Below are positions 52,565 to 60,495 of a stretch of 64,000 nt of DNA, piece after piece. The position numbers and the translations under genes are program-made. A model generated the notes under the pieces. It had not been told where the DNA came from. It saw only the letters and a list, made by a program, of their open reading frames with translations, and ran no database searches. The stretch covers positions 1 to 64,000 of the forward strand of contig JAGXIL010000007.1 of the NCBI GenBank assembly GCA_024635655.1. The letters run 5' to 3'. Each line of letters opens with the position of its first letter. Within the stretch, counting starts at the first letter, position 1. The stretch is from Gillisia sp. (GTDB lineage Bacteria > Bacteroidota > Bacteroidia > Flavobacteriales > Flavobacteriaceae).

Positions 52565-53578
52565 CTAAAGCTCGTCTCTGCGACGGGTATCCCTTCTGTA
52601 GGTATCATCATTATCCTCCAGCAGATACTCGTCCTCCTGTGCATAATCATCTCTTAGACTCTTAACCCCCGTTAATCCTCCCAGGGCAGCAACTATAACT
52701 CCCAGTATCAATGCTATTGAAAGATACAAAGCAGCATCTGCTACACCCTGGGCGATATTTTCAGCCTGCTCATTTGCTGTTTCTCCTGCTTTTTCCAAAA
52801 ATTCATTAACACTGGAGCGTACGCTTTCATAACGGGAAATAACCTCGTCTACCCTTTGTTCTGCTTCAGCTCTTGTCATATCTGTGCGCTCAACCATAAT
52901 ATTTACTAATGCTTCGCGATCTAATTCTTCAAAAGTTTGTTCACCCCTGTTACGGGCTCTTTCGAAAACCGCATCAAGACTTTCACCAGATTGCGCCTGA
53001 GTGGTCATTTGATTAACGTCAGATTCTATGGCATCAGGATCAAGGGCATCTTTATCTGCATCTTGGAGAATGGATCTAAACTCATTTCTTGCCTCTTCCC
53101 AGGATATTCCAATTTCCTCCACCTGGCTTTGGATGGCAGGGGCTACCTGCTGTCCAATCACCTGCCCGGTTGTAGAAAGTACACCTCCTATAACATTCCC
53201 TACTCCTGAAATTATGCTTCCTATAATGGTTGTGAGAAGCCAGGCAGATATTAGGGTGTGAAGTGCCCAGGTCATAATTCCCTGTATAACACCACTTTTC
53301 GTGGTAAAAGAAACCCCTACTCTTGCCGCAACATAACCCCCTAAAAACAAAGCAATCAAATTGCTTAAGATCCACCAGATTATTGTCCCTGTTCCAAGTC
53401 CGCTTAAAGGATTGGATTCCTCAGTAGGTTCAATAGAACTTAAACCTATAGCCAACCCAATAAGGTTTAAAATTAAAAGCACCGATAAAACTGTTACAGT
53501 ACCTGCAAAAATAGCTCTCCAGGAAACTCCTTTTCGTGGAACAGCCCGATACGAATTTAACTTTGTAATTTTTTTCAT
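52565..53578 (-). CDS. Hypothetical membrane protein with central helical repeats
   Basis: This 337-residue protein has four N-terminal hydrophobic segments (WRAIFAGTVTVLSVLLILNL, IIWWILSNLIALFLGGYVAA, MTWALHTLISAWLLTTIIG and a Gly/Val-rich one). A long soluble region with charged helices follows (SWEEARNEFRSILQDADKDA and MVERTDMTRAEAEQRVDEVI), then a C-terminal membrane segment, LYLSIALILGVIVAALGGLT. TDMTRAEAEQRVDEVI recalls the repeated TGMS..EAE..V motif of membrane stress proteins. The acidic tail ends DDTYRRDTRRRDEL. Function is unknown, but its placement between MscS genes suggests envelope stress. Confidence 0.75.
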   Translation of the reverse strand: MKKITKLNSYRAVPRKGVSWRAIFAGTVTVLSVLLILNLIGLAIGLSSIEPTEESNPLSGLGTGTIIWWILSNLIALFLGGYVAARVGVSFTTKSGVIQGIMTWALHTLISAWLLTTIIGSIISGVGNVIGGVLSTTGQVIGQQVAPAIQSQVEEIGISWEEARNEFRSILQDADKDALDPDAIESDVNQMTTQAQSGESLDAVFERARNRGEQTFEELDREALVNIMVERTDMTRAEAEQRVDEVISRYESVRSSVNEFLEKAGETANEQAENIAQGVADAALYLSIALILGVIVAALGGLTGVKSLRDDYAQEDEYLLEDNDDTYRRDTRRRDEL

Positions 53579-53784
53579 AATCGTAAGTTTAAGAATTGGT
53601 TAATGAACTTAGAATTAAGTTATTATATAAAAATGAATTAAATAATAATTGGGTTAAAAATATCCTATTTTTTAAAAAATTTTTAACAATTAAATTCGAT
53701 TTTTGAGGAAATCTGAAATTTAGAATAACCTGAATGCATTAAATTATAAATTTTTGATGGACTTTTAAAAAGTTGGGAATATTC

Positions 53785-53792
53785 TATATTTG
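53785..53792 (+). promoter_or_regulatory. -7 promoter element (TATATTTG)
   Basis: TATATTTG lies 24 bp before the ATG of the endonuclease/exonuclease/phosphatase-family gene. It is a full TAnnTTTG match. Confidence 0.55.
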
Positions 53793-53815
53793 CTCTTTTC
53801 TAAACCCCAATTTCT

Positions 53816-54904
53816 ATGAATTTGAAATCCCTGTTACAAGCTTTCGGCCTGGTGGCGATCATATTAACCCTTATTCCCTTTATTGCAGCTGATTATTGGT
53901 GGATTCGCGTCTTTGACTTTCCCCATACCCAGTTGACCATCTTGACCTTTGTAGCTTTAGTTACCTATTTTATAAAATTCGATATCAAGGAAAAAAAGGA
54001 TTATGGCTTTGTTTTTATTTTAGGGGCCTGTTTTATTTTTCAGCTTTTGAAAATTGTTCCCTATATCCCTCACGGAAAGTTTGAGATGATGGATGCCAGC
54101 CCGGAAAAAGAGGAAGAAAGAATTAAATTTTTTATATCCAATGTACTTCAGGATAATGAAGATCCTGAAAAGCTGATAAATGAGATAAAAAATAAAGACG
54201 CTGATATTGTGCTTTTAATGGAAACAAATACCCGATGGATGAATGATGTGAAAACTGTGGTGTCCAACTATCCGTACAAGCTGGAAGCGCCTCTGGATAA
54301 CACTTATGGGATGTTGTTATATTCTAAATTACCATTAAAAAATGAAAAAATAAATTATTTGGTCGATGACAGCATACCTTCCATGGAAACTGTTTTACAA
54401 CTGCCCACCGGGCAGGAGATCCAACTGTATTGTATTCATCCTACTCCCCCTATGCCACAGGAAAATCCTTCATCTACAGACAGGGATGCAGAGATGATGC
54501 TGATCGCGAAAATGGCTAAAGATCACCCGTTGCCGGTAATAGTAGCAGGAGACTTTAATGATGTGGCCTGGTCCCAATCTACTTTATTATTTAAAGACAT
54601 GAGCGGCCTTCTTGATCCCAGGGTTGGCCGGGGATTTTATAACACTTTTAATGCAAAAACCTATATTATGCGATGGCCTTTAGACCACTTTTTCGCTTCT
54701 GATGAATTTAGGCTGGTGGAGATGAAACTTGGAGAGGATGTGGATTCTGATCATTTTCCTGCCTATTTTGAAATTACCCTTGAACCAAATTTAGCGGGGG
54801 AGCAAAAACAGGATGAACCATCGCAAAAACAAAAAAAGGATGCCGATGATCAAATTGAAAAGGCCAGGGAAGAGAATAACGATGAACAAAAACAAAACAA
54901 ATAA
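53816..54904 (+). CDS. Endonuclease/exonuclease/phosphatase family protein, membrane-anchored
   Basis: This 362-residue protein has three N-terminal membrane segments (AFGLVAIILTLIPFIAADYW; LTILTFVALVTYFIKFDI; YGFVFILGACFIFQLLKIV), then an EEP domain in the periplasm. Catalytic signatures are LLMETNTRW (Glu), VIVAGDFNDVAWS (Asp, Asn) and DSDHFPAYFEI (Asp-His). The Arg/Trp of WPLDHFF are also typical. It is a metal-dependent phosphodiesterase or nuclease acting outside the cytoplasm. The last 35 residues (EQKQDEPSQKQKKDADDQIE) are Lys/Gln/Glu-rich and unlike the rest. Confidence 0.88.
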   Translation: MNLKSLLQAFGLVAIILTLIPFIAADYWWIRVFDFPHTQLTILTFVALVTYFIKFDIKEKKDYGFVFILGACFIFQLLKIVPYIPHGKFEMMDASPEKEEERIKFFISNVLQDNEDPEKLINEIKNKDADIVLLMETNTRWMNDVKTVVSNYPYKLEAPLDNTYGMLLYSKLPLKNEKINYLVDDSIPSMETVLQLPTGQEIQLYCIHPTPPMPQENPSSTDRDAEMMLIAKMAKDHPLPVIVAGDFNDVAWSQSTLLFKDMSGLLDPRVGRGFYNTFNAKTYIMRWPLDHFFASDEFRLVEMKLGEDVDSDHFPAYFEITLEPNLAGEQKQDEPSQKQKKDADDQIEKAREENNDEQKQNK

Positions 54905-54909
54905 ATTTG
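54902..54909 (+). promoter_or_regulatory. Possible -7 promoter element (TAAATTTG) of the second MscS gene
   Basis: TAAATTTG overlaps the stop codon of the preceding gene and lies 37 bp before the first MscS ATG. It matches TAnnTTTG but co-transcription with the preceding gene is also possible. Confidence 0.4.
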
Positions 54910-54946
54910 CCATTATTTCTCTGGCAGGACAAGGTGTCTAAAATTT

Positions 54947-55894
54947 ATGATGATTTCTTTGTATTTTAATCTCATGGACCAGAATTCAGAAACAAACCAA
55001 AAAACATCTGTGAATGAATCCTTTCAGGATTTCTATTACAGCTTTATAGATCAATTGCCTCAAATTGGATTAGGGCTATTGATTATAATTCTGGGGGTAT
55101 TACTGGGAATGTGGGTTGGAAGATTTGTCAAAACCCGTATCTCTGCCAGGACAAATGATCCTTTAATGAGTGCTTTTCTGGGTAAAACGATAAGGATAGT
55201 ATTTGTTCTTATTGCAATAATGTTGGGTTTGCGTGCGGCAGGCCTGGGAGGAATTGCTACCGGTATATTAACTGCTGCCGGAGCCAGTGCTCTGGTTTTA
55301 GGATTTGCATTTAAAGATATTGGAGAAAATTTTATAGCAGGAATTATCCTTGCCTTTAACCGACCTTTTGATGTAAATGATACAGTAGAAATAGGAGATA
55401 ATTTCGGAAAAGTAAAGACGCTTGAATTCAGGTACACTAAGTTAAAGACTTTTGACGGGAAGGACGTATATATTCCAAATAGTGATGTACTAACCAAACC
55501 TGTTACAAATTTTACTGAAGATGGATTTTTTAGATGGGATTTTATAGTAGGTATTGCTTATGAAGATGATATTGAGGGAGCAAAAAACATTATTATGGAA
55601 GCCCTGAGAGGGGAGCCCAATGTTATTGAAGACGAACTCCATGAAAATTTTGTGATCGAACATGAACTCGGAGTCAGCACAGTAGATCTTAAAGTTTTCT
55701 TCTGGGTTGATACCAAGGATTACAGAAGAATGGCTCTTATTACCAAAGGAGAAGTAATTAAAAGAGTTAAAGAATCTCTTGAGCAAAAGGGGTACTATTT
55801 TCCTGCAGAAATTAAAGAACTGAAGCTTTACGGTAAAGAAAAATATTTTCCTGTACGGAATTTAAAAGACGAAGAACCTAAAAAGGAGCCTTAG
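54947..55894 (+). CDS. mscS: Small-conductance mechanosensitive channel MscS
   Basis: This 315-residue protein has three membrane segments (IGLGLLIIILGVLLGMWVGR; IRIVFVLIAIMLGLRAAGLG; and the Ala/Gly-rich pore helix GILTAAGASALVLGFAFKDI). GENFIAGIILAFNRPFDVND and DTVEIGDNFGKVKTLEFRYT are the beta-domain, and VYIPNSDVLTKPVTNFTEDG is the MscS cytoplasmic signature. It is close in size to E. coli MscS (286). Starts at 54947 and 54974 (MDQNSETNQ) are possible; the second gives a start with clearer membrane topology. It follows the EEP gene by 42 bp. Confidence 0.93.
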   Translation: MMISLYFNLMDQNSETNQKTSVNESFQDFYYSFIDQLPQIGLGLLIIILGVLLGMWVGRFVKTRISARTNDPLMSAFLGKTIRIVFVLIAIMLGLRAAGLGGIATGILTAAGASALVLGFAFKDIGENFIAGIILAFNRPFDVNDTVEIGDNFGKVKTLEFRYTKLKTFDGKDVYIPNSDVLTKPVTNFTEDGFFRWDFIVGIAYEDDIEGAKNIIMEALRGEPNVIEDELHENFVIEHELGVSTVDLKVFFWVDTKDYRRMALITKGEVIKRVKESLEQKGYYFPAEIKELKLYGKEKYFPVRNLKDEEPKKEP

Positions 55895-56070
55895 GAGGTT
55901 AATGCAATTTATAGAGTCAGCATTTTTGTCTGTTGCATATGCAACTTTATCAATGGGCTTTAATTCCAAAGCAAGGGTAATAGCAAGAGACCTTTAACCT
56001 TCATCTATCTATACGGAATTTAAAACATATTAAATAGTTGTTACTATTACTATTTCCAGGAGATAAATCA

Positions 56071-56374
56071 AGCCACAGCGTGGCTGTATATATAGCAATG
56101 TTTAATTATAGATGAATTATTAGCTCCAGAGGAGCGGCATATTTTTTCTGCAACAATATACCGCTCCTCTGGAGCTCAATTGCTGATTTTCTTTAAATAT
56201 CTATAAATATGTCTCTCCTCCGGAGCTCCATTTTTGGTGGACGTGAGTAAACCCAAAAAAATATAGCTCTTCTCGGGCTTAAATTTACTTTATTGAAATC
56301 CTTATTTACACGTTCCCCACCCCTGAGTCTCATTTGATGGAGTCTTTAAAATTTATTTTAGAATGGGAAAACTA
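56071..56374. repeat. REP-like array, unit A
   Basis: The unit opens with AGCCACAGCGTGGC (GCCAC-AGC-GTGGC palindrome). TAGCTCCAGAGGAGCGG then pairs with CCGCTCCTCTGGAGCTC across a 24-nt AT loop, and an inverted copy of the same core (TCTCCTCCGGAGCTCC) follows. The tail has TGGTGGACGTG, a run of AAACCCAAAAA and TTGAAATCCTTATTTACACG, then GTTCCCCACCCCTGAGTCTCAT. All these blocks return in the same order in the next unit. Confidence 0.9.
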
Positions 56375-56680
56375 AGCCACAGCGTGGCGAAATATTTATA
56401 GCATTGTTTAATAACAGATGAAGTAATAGCTCCAGAGGAGCGGCATATTTTTCCTACAAGATATGTCGCTCCTCTGGAGCTCTATTGTTGAACTGGTGTA
56501 AATTTCTATAAATATGTCGCTCCTCTGGAGCTCCATTTTGGTGGACGTGTATAAAACCCAAAAAATATATTGCTCCTTTCGAGCTTACCTTTCCAATATT
56601 GAAATCCTTATTTACACGTTTCCCACCCCTGAATCTCATATGATGAAAGTCTTAAATTTTATTTGAAAATTGGAACACTA
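56375..56680. repeat. REP-like array, unit B
   Basis: This unit is the same length as the first (306 bp) and has AGCCACAGCGTGGC, TAGCTCCAGAGGAGCGGCAT, its reverse complement, another CTCCTCTGGAGCTCC copy, GGTGGACGTGTATAAAACCC and TTGAAATCCTTATTTACACG. Differences from the first are scattered single bases and short indels, so the copies have diverged by mutation, not by recombination with other DNA. Confidence 0.9.
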
Positions 56681-56985
56681 AGCCACAGCGTGGCAGTATA
56701 TTTATAGCAATGTTTAATTACAGATGAAATAATAGCTCCAGAGGAGCGGCATATTTTTCCTGCAAGAATATGTCGCTCCTCTGGAGCTCAATTGTTGAAC
56801 TTCTATAAATTTCTATAAATAGTTCGCTCCTCCGGAGCTCAAATGTTAGACTTGTGTAAAATTTTATAAATAGATTGCTCCTCCGGAGCTCCGTTTTGGT
56901 GGACGTGCATAAACCCAAAAAATATAAAACTCCTTTCTTACATTTCCAATATTGAAATCCTTATTTAAACGTTTCCCACCCTGGA
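56681..56985. repeat. REP-like array, unit C
   Basis: The third unit has the same opening palindrome and hairpin core. It carries an extra internal copy of the TCGCTCCTCCGGAGCTC block, making four core palindromes, and a shortened tail (no clear GAGCTTAC block). It ends in TTGAAATCCTTATTTAAACG and CCCACCCTGGATC. The array is followed within 30 bp by the aldehyde dehydrogenase stop. Confidence 0.85.
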
Positions 56986-57015
56986 TCAATAACTTTTCGG
57001 AATATTATTTGAGAT

Positions 57016-58374
57016 CTAATATTTATTAAAATACACGGTTTTTTTATTTACGAATTCCCGGATTCCCTGAACCGATAATTCTCTGCCATATCCTGAAATC
57101 TTTGTACCTCCAAAAGGTAAACGCGGATCACTCTTTACCAGTTCATTCACGAAAACAGCTCCGTCTTCAAACCGTGGAACCAGTTCTTCTGCACGTTTCA
57201 GATCCTCAGTGAATATAGAAACACCCAATCCAAAATCTGATCTGTTAACCAGGTCAATTGCTTCATCTTCCGTTTTAAAAGTAGTAACAGAAATTACCGG
57301 TCCAAAGGTTTCTTCAGAAAAAACCGGCATGTCCGGTGTTACGTGAGTTAGAACAGTCGGTTCAAAGAAAGTTCCCTTCCGCTTCCCTCCTATTATAATC
57401 TTTGCACCTGCCTTGACAGATTTGTTCATTTGTTCTTCAAGTTCTTCTGCCAGGTCTTCTTTGGCCATAACCCCAATATAAGTGTCTTCGCTCATGGGAT
57501 CTCCGGCCTTTAATTCTTTGACTTCCTTAACAAAAAGATCAAGAAATTTTTCTGAAATATTTACCTGAAGAATTAATCTCTTACCCGCAATACAGCTTTG
57601 GCCGGTGTTTTGAAATCTGGCCTGTACGCACGTTTTAGCGGCTTCTTCCAGATTTGCATTTTCAAAGACAACCAAAGCGTTACTTCCTCCCAGCTCTAAC
57701 ACAGACTTTTTTATTTGGTCTCCTGCAACTGAAGCTACCGCACTTCCCGCCGGCATACTTCCTGTAAGAGTAACAGCCCGAATCCGCTTATCTTTTATGA
57801 TCTCTTCTACTTTGTCACTTCCAATGGGTAAGTTCTGGAAACAGCCTTTTGGAAAACCGGCGCGTTCAAAAATATTTTGAATATTATTTGCAGAAATCAT
57901 AACATTACTGGCATGCTTAAGAATTCCTATATTACCTGCTATAAGTGCCGGTGCGGCAAAACGGAAGACCTGCCAAAATGGAAAATTCCATGGCATTACA
58001 GCCAGGACAACCCCAATAGGTTCATAGGAAATATAACTTTTATGAGCATCTGTCTCTACCGTTTCAGGGGCCAGTTGTTTTTCGGCATTTTCAGCATAGT
58101 ATTCACATACCCATGCACATTTTTCTACTTCAGATAAGGACTGGGTAATTGGTTTTCCCATTTCCCGGGATATAGTTTCTGCATACTCTTTTTTCCTATT
58201 CCTTAATTCCTTTGCAGCCTTTATAAGAAGATCGGCCCTTTCTTTAAAAGAAGTTTTTTTCCAGGTCCCATATCTTTCATGAGCTACCTGCAAGGCTTCA
58301 TCTACTTCTTTTTTAGTTAATTCTTTATTGCGGCCAATTTCTTCGCCGGTGTAGGGATTTTTTGATATGATCAT
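57016..58374 (-). CDS. NAD(P)-dependent succinate-semialdehyde/aldehyde dehydrogenase
   Basis: This 452-residue aldehyde dehydrogenase has the catalytic Glu in SVLELGGSNALVVF and Cys in NTGQSCIAGKRLI. VMPWNFPFWQVFRFAAPALI is the cofactor-binding block, VTLTGSMPAGSAVASVAG follows, and DLKRAEELVPRFEDGAVFVN is near the end. The LPFGGTKISGYGRELSVQGI tail matches the SSADH/GabD group. It oxidises succinate semialdehyde to succinate or a similar aldehyde. It is a lone gene, ends at the repeat array, and shows no 4-aminobutyrate transaminase next to it. Confidence 0.9.
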   Translation of the reverse strand: MIISKNPYTGEEIGRNKELTKKEVDEALQVAHERYGTWKKTSFKERADLLIKAAKELRNRKKEYAETISREMGKPITQSLSEVEKCAWVCEYYAENAEKQLAPETVETDAHKSYISYEPIGVVLAVMPWNFPFWQVFRFAAPALIAGNIGILKHASNVMISANNIQNIFERAGFPKGCFQNLPIGSDKVEEIIKDKRIRAVTLTGSMPAGSAVASVAGDQIKKSVLELGGSNALVVFENANLEEAAKTCVQARFQNTGQSCIAGKRLILQVNISEKFLDLFVKEVKELKAGDPMSEDTYIGVMAKEDLAEELEEQMNKSVKAGAKIIIGGKRKGTFFEPTVLTHVTPDMPVFSEETFGPVISVTTFKTEDEAIDLVNRSDFGLGVSIFTEDLKRAEELVPRFEDGAVFVNELVKSDPRLPFGGTKISGYGRELSVQGIREFVNKKTVYFNKY

Positions 58375-58527
58375 AATTGAAAGTGTTTTTTTAAAGGTAA
58401 AACATGATAATGATGACCGGGAGCGATTAAGAGGAATTTAACTGATGTTAATAAAGTAGTTTAAAAGTTATCCGGCTTCAGGAGATCAGCGGGATTATAT
58501 TGAGTATTTTTAAAAAACCCTTATATT

Positions 58528-58947
58528 ATGAATAAGCGAGATGAGAATTTACTTTTGTTACGGCCCAATATCCCTTCGGCAAAAGTTTCAGACAATATGA
58601 GTAATGAGGAGCAATTTCAGAACAAGACCTTGCGTCCTATTGCTAAACTTCAGGATCTTCTTATAATCGAAGTTTTTAAAAATTATATACACAAACATAA
58701 GAATACCTTCTATGGTTTTTCAGTAGAGAAAAAGATGATGTTTATCGAGAATGCAATCCAAAGGGATATAAAATTCAGAAATAACCTAAAAGGTATTGTT
58801 ACAGGTCAATTTACCCTTGAAGAATACGGCATATATGTGCAGAATTCTTCTGCACTAAATAAACGCATGATGAATATTGTTAAGGAAAGAATGATTAGTA
58901 ATATACAATTACTAGAAGATCAAACTCATTACCAGCAAGCCCAGTAG
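58528..58947 (+). CDS. Conserved hypothetical protein (often labelled glyoxalase in flavobacteria)
   Basis: This 139-residue protein, MNKRDENLLLLRPNIPSAKV then SDNMSNEEQFQNKTLRPIAK, is helical (DLLIIEVFKNYIHKHKNTFY, KMMFIENAIQRDIKFRNNLK) with no visible glyoxalase metal ligands, so that label is not supported by the sequence. Charged, Asn-rich and lacking signal or membrane segments, it is probably cytoplasmic. Its 3' end overlaps the convergent DUF3307 gene by 36 bp. Function is unknown. Confidence 0.8.
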   Translation: MNKRDENLLLLRPNIPSAKVSDNMSNEEQFQNKTLRPIAKLQDLLIIEVFKNYIHKHKNTFYGFSVEKKMMFIENAIQRDIKFRNNLKGIVTGQFTLEEYGIYVQNSSALNKRMMNIVKERMISNIQLLEDQTHYQQAQ

Positions 58948-59643
58948 GATAGTTATAGCAAAACTCATTAAGGTTCCTATTAAAACATATTCTGTTTGCT
59001 TTCTTGCTCCTGTCTCAGATTTATCACTAAATCTCAGGATGGATTTTGCCGCGATAAGTAGACCTATTGCTGCAAAGTTGTTGGTTAGTATAAAAGTTAG
59101 TACCAGGATTCGTTCAAATATTCCTATATACCTTCCTGCAGATGCTAAACTGTTGTTTCTGTAATCCGGTTCTATTTCATTTTGCCAGCGCTGTGTGGCT
59201 TTACCTATAAGGAAACCGGCCGGGAAGATTACGATAAGGTACGCTCCTGTAATTGCCAATGCTGCGGGAGAATTAAGGTATGTCTTTAACAATGGAAGAA
59301 CTTGTGAAAATCCGTTAATGATATGCAACCAAACCAGCAAAATGATAATAAGGTGGAAAAACTGGTCCAGGAGAAAGTATTTAAGATTATCCTTTTTTTG
59401 GTATAGCTTCCATACATCAATTACATAGTGGGTTACACTTATAAAGATCGCTGCATACCACCACTCCCAGGTTTGAAGGAACAAGAGGCTTAAAGCCCCC
59501 GCCAAAAGGGAATGGATAATAAGCACATAAGACCTGACTTTAAATTTTCTTTTGTGCCTGATCCATTTTGAGGGCTGGAGGATAAAATCTGTAAGCAAAT
59601 GTGCAAACAAGAGCTGCAACAGGATTAATAGGCTATTTTCCAT
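58912..59643 (-). CDS. DUF3307 domain-containing membrane protein
   Basis: This 243-residue protein has six or seven membrane segments. LLILLQLLFAHLLTDFILQP followed by SKWIRHKRKFKVRSYVLIIH is the DUF3307 start (conserved H, D and W), and SVTHYVIDVWKLYQKKD the second conserved block. Function is unknown. It overlaps the SatD-like gene by 11 bp, so the two form an operon read from the operator region at 60350. The overlap with the convergent 58528 gene is 36 bp. Confidence 0.88.
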   Translation of the reverse strand: MENSLLILLQLLFAHLLTDFILQPSKWIRHKRKFKVRSYVLIIHSLLAGALSLLFLQTWEWWYAAIFISVTHYVIDVWKLYQKKDNLKYFLLDQFFHLIIILLVWLHIINGFSQVLPLLKTYLNSPAALAITGAYLIVIFPAGFLIGKATQRWQNEIEPDYRNNSLASAGRYIGIFERILVLTFILTNNFAAIGLLIAAKSILRFSDKSETGARKQTEYVLIGTLMSFAITILLGLLVMSLIF

Positions 59644-60307
59644 CGTTATATTGTGTTGTGATCACTTTGCGATATCTTGCTAATAACAAAGCAATAGCTT
59701 CCCAGCCTGCAGCCTTTTTTCTTTGGTTCACTGCAGATTGGCTTATATTTATCTCGGCTGCCACCTCGCGTTCTTTAAGATCCCTTAGAAGGTAGTATAC
59801 CACCTCTGCCGAAGCCGTACTCCACTTATCAGTAATGGTATCCAATAAAAAAAAGGAAGTGTCAAATTCTTCATTTATATCTTCTATTTCTGTTTTTAAT
59901 CTGGTTTTTCTGTTTTCATTTTTCATTTCATCCAGGGTCCGGCCTGAAAACTGGAATGCCTGCCCATTCGATTCTGCAATGGCTTCCCGTTCCAGGCTTT
60001 GGGTTCCTATACCTATGGCAATCTTGAAATCGACAATTTTGGAATAGGTCTTACTTTTTTTTGTTTTCTTTAAATGAATTCGGTTAATCGCTGCTTTTAT
60101 TTGCATGGCAATAATTAGCGCTTCTTCCGGATCTTTTATTATTCCCTGAAAACTATCTCCACGGTAAATGTCTAATCTTACTGTTTTCTCCCCGTACTTA
60201 GTTGTAATGTCTTTAAATTCAGATGTTAATGTATCCAGAACAAGTTTAAGCACCTCCTCATCATAGAGGGAAGAATCAATTAAATCTGCTGTTAAAACTG
60301 CTATCAT
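59633..60307 (-). CDS. SatD family regulator-like protein with C-terminal HTH
   Basis: This 224-residue protein starts MIAVLTADLIDSSLYDEE; the following LDIYRGDSFQGIIKDPEEAL and VDFKIAIGIGTQSLEREAIA resemble the nucleotidyl-cyclase-like fold of SatD proteins. The C-terminal 50 residues form a helix-turn-helix: VVYYLLRDLKEREVAAEINI, SQSAVNQRKKAAGWEAIALL. It pairs with DUF3307 in many Bacteroidota (overlap 11 bp). The two palindromes 45-100 bp upstream are a natural operator for autoregulation. The signal sensed is unknown. Confidence 0.82.
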   Translation of the reverse strand: MIAVLTADLIDSSLYDEEVLKLVLDTLTSEFKDITTKYGEKTVRLDIYRGDSFQGIIKDPEEALIIAMQIKAAINRIHLKKTKKSKTYSKIVDFKIAIGIGTQSLEREAIAESNGQAFQFSGRTLDEMKNENRKTRLKTEIEDINEEFDTSFFLLDTITDKWSTASAEVVYYLLRDLKEREVAAEINISQSAVNQRKKAAGWEAIALLLARYRKVITTQYNDGK

Positions 60308-60352
60308 AGACCAAATATAATAAAAATTAGTCTATAACCTTATATTATAGTA

Positions 60353-60374
60353 TTATAAGTTTACAGACTTATAA
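60353..60374. promoter_or_regulatory. Probable operator, palindrome 1 (TTATAAGT-N6-ACTTATAA)
   Basis: TTATAAGT at 60353-60360 and ACTTATAA at 60367-60374 are exact inverted repeats with a 6-bp spacer, centred 56 bp upstream of the SatD-like ATG in the divergent region to the Gre-like gene. Confidence 0.55.
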
Positions 60375-60383
60375 ACAATTGAA

Positions 60384-60401
60384 ATAAGTATATAGACTTA
60401 T
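60384..60401. promoter_or_regulatory. Probable operator, palindrome 2 (ATAAGT-N6-ACTTAT)
   Basis: ATAAGT at 60384-60389 and ACTTAT at 60396-60401 repeat the core of palindrome 1 with the same 6-bp spacer. The right arms plus AG (AGACTTATAA) are identical in both and 29 bp apart. Confidence 0.55.
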
Positions 60402-60495
60402 AATGGATATAATGAAAAAAAGTAAATATTAAATTTTTCCAAAAAATTGTTCAGGCAGGATAGGGATAATTACTTTAGTTTTAAAAGAAGAAAAT

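Larger units (their letters stand above)
55895..57015. other. Non-coding region containing the three-unit hairpin repeat array
   Basis: No gene is supported. Short reading frames such as those at 56454-56639 and 56718-56918 are translations of the palindromes (GAPEERHI, LRRSELFI) and should not be annotated. The first 175 bp after the mscS stop are unique sequence with no hairpin or U-run terminator. Similar hairpin elements with matching spurious peptides recur across Bacteroidota genomes, where they resemble REP/BIME elements and may depend on a RAYT-type transposase, of which none is in the window. Confidence 0.7.

Noticed and set aside
56454-56918. Short reading frames giving peptides with GAPEERHI and LRRSELFI on the minus strand
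   Set aside because: They are translations of the hairpin repeats, and the same spurious peptides arise wherever the repeat occurs.
58528-58947. Glyoxalase label for the 139-residue conserved protein
   Set aside because: No metal-ligand pattern or beta-alpha-beta-beta-beta repeat is visible; kept as hypothetical.
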